From contig NC_092562.1 in assembly GCF_037975245.1 (NCBI RefSeq), forward strand, positions 20,535,054-20,595,053: DNA of 60,000 bases. Reading direction: 5' to 3'. The notes beneath the pieces were generated by a model. It was not told the origin of the DNA and made no database searches. It saw only the letters and a program-made list of their open reading frames with translations. A program made the translations under genes and the position numbers. Source of the DNA: Apostichopus japonicus. Lineage: Eukaryota > Echinodermata > Holothuroidea > Aspidochirotida > Stichopodidae. Each line of letters starts with the position of its first letter. Positions within the stretch are counted from its first letter, which is position 1. Of this stretch, positions 54,885 to 60,000 are shown piece by piece.

Positions 54885-56423
54885 ACAAACGTTCTTATTT
54901 AAGTTCAATGTTAAAGAATAATATGCGTTTGTGTCAGAGGAAATCTAATTGTGTAAACTATTTCCGCAGTTGTCCTGCAGTGTTTAGCGACCTATTGAAA
55001 TTATTTTTTTGCGTTATGGACAGGAAGTCATTGAACGTGTCAGACCGTTTAAGGAAATCACGGTCAAGTTTAATACGTTTTCTGTAATTACGAAACACCG
55101 TGACCATGTACTTAACGATAGCTGATCTGCTTGTCGGTAGAAAGGGCTTGTGTATATATTATTTCAGAAGTTGGTAGACGGGGGAGGGTGGGGCGGGGGG
55201 AGAGGGGAGAGGGGAGAGGGGGAGGGAGAAGGTCGATTGTCCGGGATGGCATGAGTCAGGATATGGCTAATAGTCGAGTTTCGTATATGAATTAACAGAA
55301 ATTTGGTTTTATCCGTCACTTGGAATTTCACGCTTTGAGAGATCTGTTTTAGTGTACGATTGGCGTAGAGCAATGGGGATAAATAAACGTCAAGTAGGGG
55401 GATGTGACAACAGTCTTATTATACAAGTAAAGCAGGACACCGAATAACTATGATCGTTGATGGACAGGCATCTGCACAATTCCTTCTATGTAGCCTACCG
55501 TATACATATACATAGGACCTATACATTCATGCCTGCTAGCATTTTTTTCCCCAGGAAGAACGTGGGCATCGGCCAATCAAATCCCTGGATTCCAAACATA
55601 TGACGCTTTTTCAAAAAACATGTCCTGAATATTTTTTCCTAGTTTAAACCCCATATTATGAACGACAATCCTTCATTTTCATAGATACTGGATCCCTAAC
55701 CCACTTTCTAAAACCCTAACTCTGATTTCAAACGAATTTGTAAATTCCTGAAAAACCTGAAACCTTTATTCGTCCTAGGAATAAAAATTAGGCTGCCTGC
55801 TATAGTGAGATATGCATGGTTACTAATACCAATTTCAGAATGCACGCGTGAGAATGATTTACCCCGTTAATAAATGACACGGGCATACTAATGTAATGAT
55901 ACGAATGAAGACGTTATAGTATGATTTACACGCATGTGACTTCAGCATACCGTACTAATTGGAATCATTTGAGAAGGAAAACTTTAGTATGTTTTAGGCA
56001 CTCATGACTTGAGTATAAGAATGCAATGATGATACTGTACGACGTACGCATGCACATACTATAATGTAATGAAGGGAATCTAAATAGGAGAATGAATTGA
56101 CCTGCGAGCGACATGCAGAAATGTATACATGTTGGAAGGATTTTTTTTCCGCATGTCACATTGTTCATATAGTACTATATACGGTATGTCTTCGCAATGC
56201 GATCGTTGATAATGCACCAGAATGGAATTTAAGACTCTGACATTGAGGGATATGAGTTCAAAATCATTTGAATTGCCCTTACCCCTCTCCAACCTCTGTG
56301 CGGACCTATGCGAGATGTACATCACGAGAGTGTTCAAATTGAGGCCCAGGTTCGAACCTCAGGAGGCTGGAAGACTTTTCCACTGTTCTAAGATTTCCAA
56401 CTCATTGCCGTTTACTTTTACAT

Positions 56424-56495
<72 letters not shown>

Positions 56496-57735
56496 TTTTG
56501 TATTTATATACATATATTACTGATTATATAGTTGAAATAATTTTCCTCTTAATTCTCAGGTTGGTGCAATGAAGTTTGTTTTGACGGCGTGGGGTGTTTT
56601 ACCGATGACCTAGAGTGCCATAAAAACTTTTTCCCTCCTATGGGACCGGAAGAAATCGTCACATCCTTTACTCTATTCACACGAAAGTCTAAGGATCCAG
56701 TAAATGGAGAACCGCTAGAAACCTCGAATAGATCACTTTTACATCGGTCAACGTTTAGAGCCAACAAAAAGACAGTGTTCATTATTCATGGATGGGGAGA
56801 ACACGGCAATAAGGCGTGGATACAAAATTTAAGAAAGGCAATATTACAAAGGGTGAGGTTTCATCTCCCTTTTGCGTTTATTTCTTTATCTTTATCTTGT
56901 AAGGTCTTTATCTTGTAAGACCTAATTGGCATAAATGTAGCGTAGAATGAGCTAAATATCTCTTGAAATATCCTTGTAATTATGTATATTGAACCTGCAG
57001 TACATGGATTTTGTACTTCGTCAGTAAAGATTAAATTGAGAAAAAATTACAATGATCATCTTTGAGATAACTGTCCTGCACGACTTACCCAAACATGAAA
57101 AATTTATGAAAAATGGTGTTTCATTTAGATAGATTGTTTATGTGTATCATGGTTTATTAAACCGTTCATTTCTTGAATGGAGAGGAGTTTTAACTAACGC
57201 TGAATCAAAAAATATTTAATTATATTATATTAATAATAAATATGACCAAATAATTTGCATTGATTACAGTGCCAAAATCACACTTTTCCATATTTATTTT
57301 CGACGATATCTGATATAATTATATAACAATCTTTGGTATAATAGTTTTGTATCGAAAAATCGTTAAAAAATCAATGAATAATTTGCTTTAAGCACATTTT
57401 GTTTCTTTCCTTAATGTTTCTTAAATTAGTTAATTTTCATGTGTGTTTTTTTATATTTTATTTTATTCTCTTTCTCCTCTCTATCTCTCTATATATATAA
57501 CAGGAAAAGAGCAACGTTATAATTGTGGACTGGTATGAGGGAGCAGATGAATTAAATTATTGGAAATCAGTACAAAATATCAGAGTGGTCGGTTCCCAAC
57601 TAGCTCATTTTTTAATCTTCTTAAAAGATCAGACTGGGGTGTCCGAATCTTCTGTACATCTTGTTGGACATAGTCTCGGTGCCCATTTAGCTGGATATAC
57701 TGGCCAGTATCTTCCGGGCATCGGGAGAATTACAG
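47601..57735 (+). CDS. Pancreatic-type triacylglycerol lipase, 5' part (four exons)
   Basis: The gene encodes a secreted lipase of the pancreatic/lipoprotein lipase family, alpha/beta-hydrolases that cleave ester bonds of acylglycerols or phospholipids. Coding exons are 47601-47655, 53319-53399, 56560-56852 and 57504-57735, joined in phases 1, 1 and 0, with exon 4 ending in phase 1. The product begins with a signal peptide (residues 1-23, cleavage expected after VHA). A Trp-rich stretch follows, then the CFDGVGC pair of the family's first disulfide, oxyanion-hole HGW (122-124), VDWYEGA, QNIRVVG and the nucleophile motif [10 protein letters not shown] (Ser200). The frame ends at IGRIT-G, where family members continue GLDPA with the catalytic Asp region. 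That exon, the lid and the PLAT domain must lie beyond 60000. Catalytic residues present so far are intact, so it is likely functional. Substrate cannot be told without the lid. Confidence 0.9.
47656..53318 (+). other. Lipase intron 1
   Basis: The intron is 5.7 kb, GT-AG. It holds an (AT)n array (48212-48315), a G run at about 49350, C-rich runs at 50178 and 50749, a short AGGTCA-bearing stretch (51890-52075) and a poly-T at 52674. No gene on either strand was supported inside it. Confidence 0.7.
48212..48315. repeat. (AT)n microsatellite in lipase intron 1
   Basis: AT dinucleotides ending in three TTTATATATAT variants. Confidence 0.95.
53319..53399 (+). CDS. Lipase exon 2: signal cleavage site and Trp-rich segment
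   Basis: The acceptor CGCCGCAG ends at 53318 and the donor GTAAGT starts at 53400. The 81-bp exon is symmetric (phase 1-1). It supplies GCVHA, which completes the signal peptide with a good small-residue cleavage site, then [18 protein letters not shown] and CAWI. This is a Trp-rich leader before the lipase core. Being symmetric, it could be skipped without a frameshift. Confidence 0.75.
53601..54470. repeat. (CTCCT)n pentanucleotide array in lipase intron 2
   Basis: About 850 bp of near-perfect CTCCT repeats, with a short degenerate lead-in (53563-53600) and one interruption (CCAAT) at about 54448. The strand is purely pyrimidine, its complement purely purine. Because five is coprime to three and no stop occurs in any frame of the unit, every frame is open, giving the three long Arg/Glu/Gly minus frames and the Leu/Ser/Pro plus frame. 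None is a gene. Confidence 0.97.
54833..54884. repeat. (AT)n microsatellite in lipase intron 2
   Basis: AT dinucleotides with one ATGT step. Confidence 0.95.
56424..56495. repeat. (CA)n(AT)n(TG)n compound microsatellite
   Basis: CACACACACA followed by about 43 bp of AT and then TGTGTG to 56495. The CA and TG blocks are complementary, so the whole tract is an inverted repeat. It ends about 65 bp before lipase exon 3. Confidence 0.95.
56560..56852 (+). CDS. Lipase exon 3: N-terminal core and oxyanion hole
   Basis: The acceptor TTAATTCTCAG ends at 56559; donor GTGAGG starts at 56853. The 293-bp exon encodes residues 46-143: [17 protein letters not shown] (C52 and C58 match the first disulfide of pancreatic lipase), the strand FTLFTRKS, an N-R-S glycosylation sequon, and [18 protein letters not shown] with the oxyanion-hole HGW. 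Exon end is in phase 0. Confidence 0.92.
57504..57735 (+). CDS. Lipase exon 4: catalytic serine
   Basis: The acceptor TATATAACAG ends at 57503 and the donor GTAAGA starts at 57736. The 232-bp exon encodes residues 144-220: [29 protein letters not shown], and [20 protein letters not shown] with the G-H-S-L-G nucleophile elbow (Ser200). It ends GIGRIT plus one base of a Gly codon, the usual place before GLDPA in the family. Confidence 0.93.
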
Positions 57736-60000
57736 GTAAGAATCCGCGCTTACAAAATGATCACTTGAGGTAAACAAAATACTCATGTTTTGTAGACCAT
57801 TGCAAAAAACACTGCTATTCGATAAGGTGATATTTCAATAACACTTTCCAATCCTGTTAAATGGATCTTTATAATGTGTCTTCCAGGCTGATGTATTAAT
57901 ATTAATGTATTCTTTCCTAAACCTGAAATCTGAGGAGTCATCAGTGAAAGTGGCTGGACTTCTTAGTCTAACACAGAGACTATAGTATAGGTCAATTCTT
58001 CAGAAACGGCACCACAAATTCATAGGGTCAAATGATACGTTTACCAATAGATTATTGACCTAGTTATAACTTGTCAAGGAGAAATTGTTGATGAATAGCA
58101 GCAGCGAAAGTTGTTGTTGTTTATATGAAGTGAAGATGTCTTGAATGAGAATTTATAAAACAATGAATTAACATTGCCAGTTACGAAAAAAACAAAACTA
58201 AAAAAAATGGCACAACTTACGCAGAGTGTGGATGTAAGTATGTACGCTTTGTATATAGTAATGTCTATAAAATACATTGTGCAATCCATTTCGCAATAGT
58301 AAATTACACTCTCTCAGTGAAGAGAGGAAACTTGTCATATGCAGACAACGTATTACCGGTCCCGATATATATCTTTCCGGTTACCGCTGTTTGATGACGG
58401 TTCATAACTGATTACCAGGATAAGGACAATTTATACAATTACGTTTAGTTAATTATGTTTATGTTCTTTCTGTAATGAAGAAGAAAATATAATCTGAATT
58501 GACCCGTCATTAAATTGCAGGGACTTTTCCGTACCTCATTACTTGTGTCATCATGGAAATATAATATACAAATAATTATGCCAGTGACCCGGAACTTTGG
58601 GGATTGGGGGGGGGGGGATAGGGACAGCAATCAGACTAGTACTTTTATAGTGTTAATGAATTTGCCCACATCCCCCCTTTCATTCCCGTTATATCGCGCG
58701 ATATCACTGACTGTGTGAAAAATCGTTAGGCCTACTGTCGAAATTATTGAAAAACTTGGAAACTTTTATAATAAGCAAATATTTCTGGTAATGACATTTG
58801 TCTAAAATAAACTGAAAGGAATTCCACGGCAGTACCGGAATCTTGGTGGTTGCAAACCTGTCTTTATCATTATCTTTGATGATATATTTTACCGTTTCTC
58901 TCAATGACTCTGGCATGCACTATACGAACAATATCATTGCAAACAGGGTACTTAAAAGAGCGCAATTATTCATTTACATCGGATTTGCATAACAAAAATA
59001 AATTTAGTGTTTTACTTATAATTCTGTGTGATCATTCTAAGCTACAAGTAAACATAATTTACTTTACGTAGACCTTCGATATATATAGTAGTTGATAATA
59101 CATCGTAGATAATGATACATTGTAGATGATAATAATAATAATAATAATCATCATAATAATAAAAATCATAATAATACATGGTATAGATAATAATACATCG
59201 CGGCATGGAAGACACATTACGAAGAGCCATTACGTAGACCTTCGATAGCATTAGCAGAACCAGAGGAGTCAAGAACATCGCCTGGATAAGTTATACATCC
59301 GCAATTTGTTTGTTCCAAGTCGTATGACTTTGTTAATTCGTATAGCCTATATTCCATTATATTATTTAAATGAAGATTTATGACATTGGCCTGGAAACAA
59401 ATACAACCTAACTTATATACGATTGAGTCTTTTTAAGAATGTATTATCATTATATTTTACTTATCTAAGTCAAGGGTCAGTGGATGCAGGGTATGTACGT
59501 TCACTCACATTTTTCAAGGTGAGAAGGGTGATCAATATATATTTATATATATTGATCACCTGCCGGCCTATACTTTGTTATATGACCTACATTTGATGTA
59601 ATTCGTTTTGTACCGTATATGCCTTCTTTTAGGTCGATTGCGTACATGAGTACATAATATTGTGCATGTGCAAGAAATAAGCAGTATGAATATACAAAAC
59701 CATTTCCTCCAACTTTAAAGTGGCAGCTAAGATTGACCACTTTGTAGGGAAGAGAGACGTACTTTCAAATTTGAAACTACAAAAAAACAATGCTAAAAAA
59801 ATGATATTCTTGATTTACTTATGTCCATATTGGGACAATTTTCAAATCATAAATTCCAGACAATTATTATTGTGTTTAGCAGAATTGTATGTACTGCATA
59901 GCCTATATTAGGAAGGAGGCGTCACACCCACCCCCCCCCCCTCACTAGCACCCGGCAGTCGTCCACTCTGCCCTATAGTGGAAACTTATGTTGCGTGTTG
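57736..60000 (+). other. Lipase intron 4, running off the window
   Basis: No exon with the expected GLDPA start was found. A GCAG at 58518-58521 does not open a lipase-like frame. Contains a G run (58608), AAT/AAC triplet-rich DNA at 59129-59180, a direct repeat TTACGTAGACCTTCGATA (about 59063 and 59230) and a perfect palindrome at 59527. Confidence 0.6.
59527..59560. repeat. 34-bp palindrome
   Basis: Two perfect 16-bp arms (GGTGATCAATATATAT and its complement) flank a 2-bp TT centre, so cruciform extrusion is possible. It lies in lipase intron 4. Confidence 0.9.

Noticed and set aside
58522-58720. Lipase exon 5 after GCAG at 58521
   Set aside because: The frame does not open with the expected GLDPA, and no family motif follows.

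Overview
This is eukaryotic, AT-rich, repeat-dense DNA, best read as a piece of a metazoan (probably marine invertebrate, plausibly echinoderm-like deuterostome) chromosome. Evidence: spliced genes with GT-AG introns and kilobase-scale introns, a tRNA-derived SINE, several non-autonomous hAT-type DNA elements with intact target-site duplications, a Penelope-like retroelement fragment, an LTR, and many (AT)n arrays. There are no operons, no prokaryotic gene spacing and no CRISPR-like array. The species cannot be fixed from sequence alone.

Only two genes are secure. (1) At the left edge, plus strand, the 3' exon of an LC8-type dynein light chain (exon from 311, ATG 332, stop 632-634, polyA signals at 889 and 1056). 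(2) At the right end, plus strand, the 5' part of a secreted pancreatic-lipase-family gene: exons 47601-47655, 53319-53399, 56560-56852 and 57504-57735. All junctions are GT-AG and in phase; exons 1-2 give a signal peptide, exon 3 the oxyanion-hole HGW and exon 4 the GHSLG nucleophile motif. The gene runs off the window, and the exon carrying the catalytic Asp was not found before 60000.

The 46 kb between them is a transposon graveyard. 2337-4516 and 32902-34535 are two copies of one element (5-bp TSDs), both carrying the same older 8-bp-TSD insertion at the same internal site; one copy contains a third nested element. Related elements lie at 31136-32094 and 31415-31806. Other elements: SINE copies at 4681-4934 (+) and 7909-8117 (-), a 207-bp MITE at 5197-5403, a 628-bp foldback element at 6634-7261, an LTR swollen by a GC-rich 27-bp minisatellite at 8400-9774, a hAT element inside an (AT)n array at 10873-12085, a 2.7-kb repeat at 14902-17570 rich in AGGTCA half-sites, a second hAT MITE family at 24928-25276 and 39922-40407, and a broken Penelope-like 3' end at 38392-39135 (-).

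Simple-sequence arrays are extreme: about 850 bp of (CTCCT)n in lipase intron 2, about 80 uninterrupted ATG triplets at 42714, and at least ten long (AT)n tracts. Most long open frames in the window are translations of these arrays. No coherent new multi-gene system is visible. The most interesting structure is the nested-transposon history, the nuclear-receptor-half-site repeat and the SINE with conserved hairpins.
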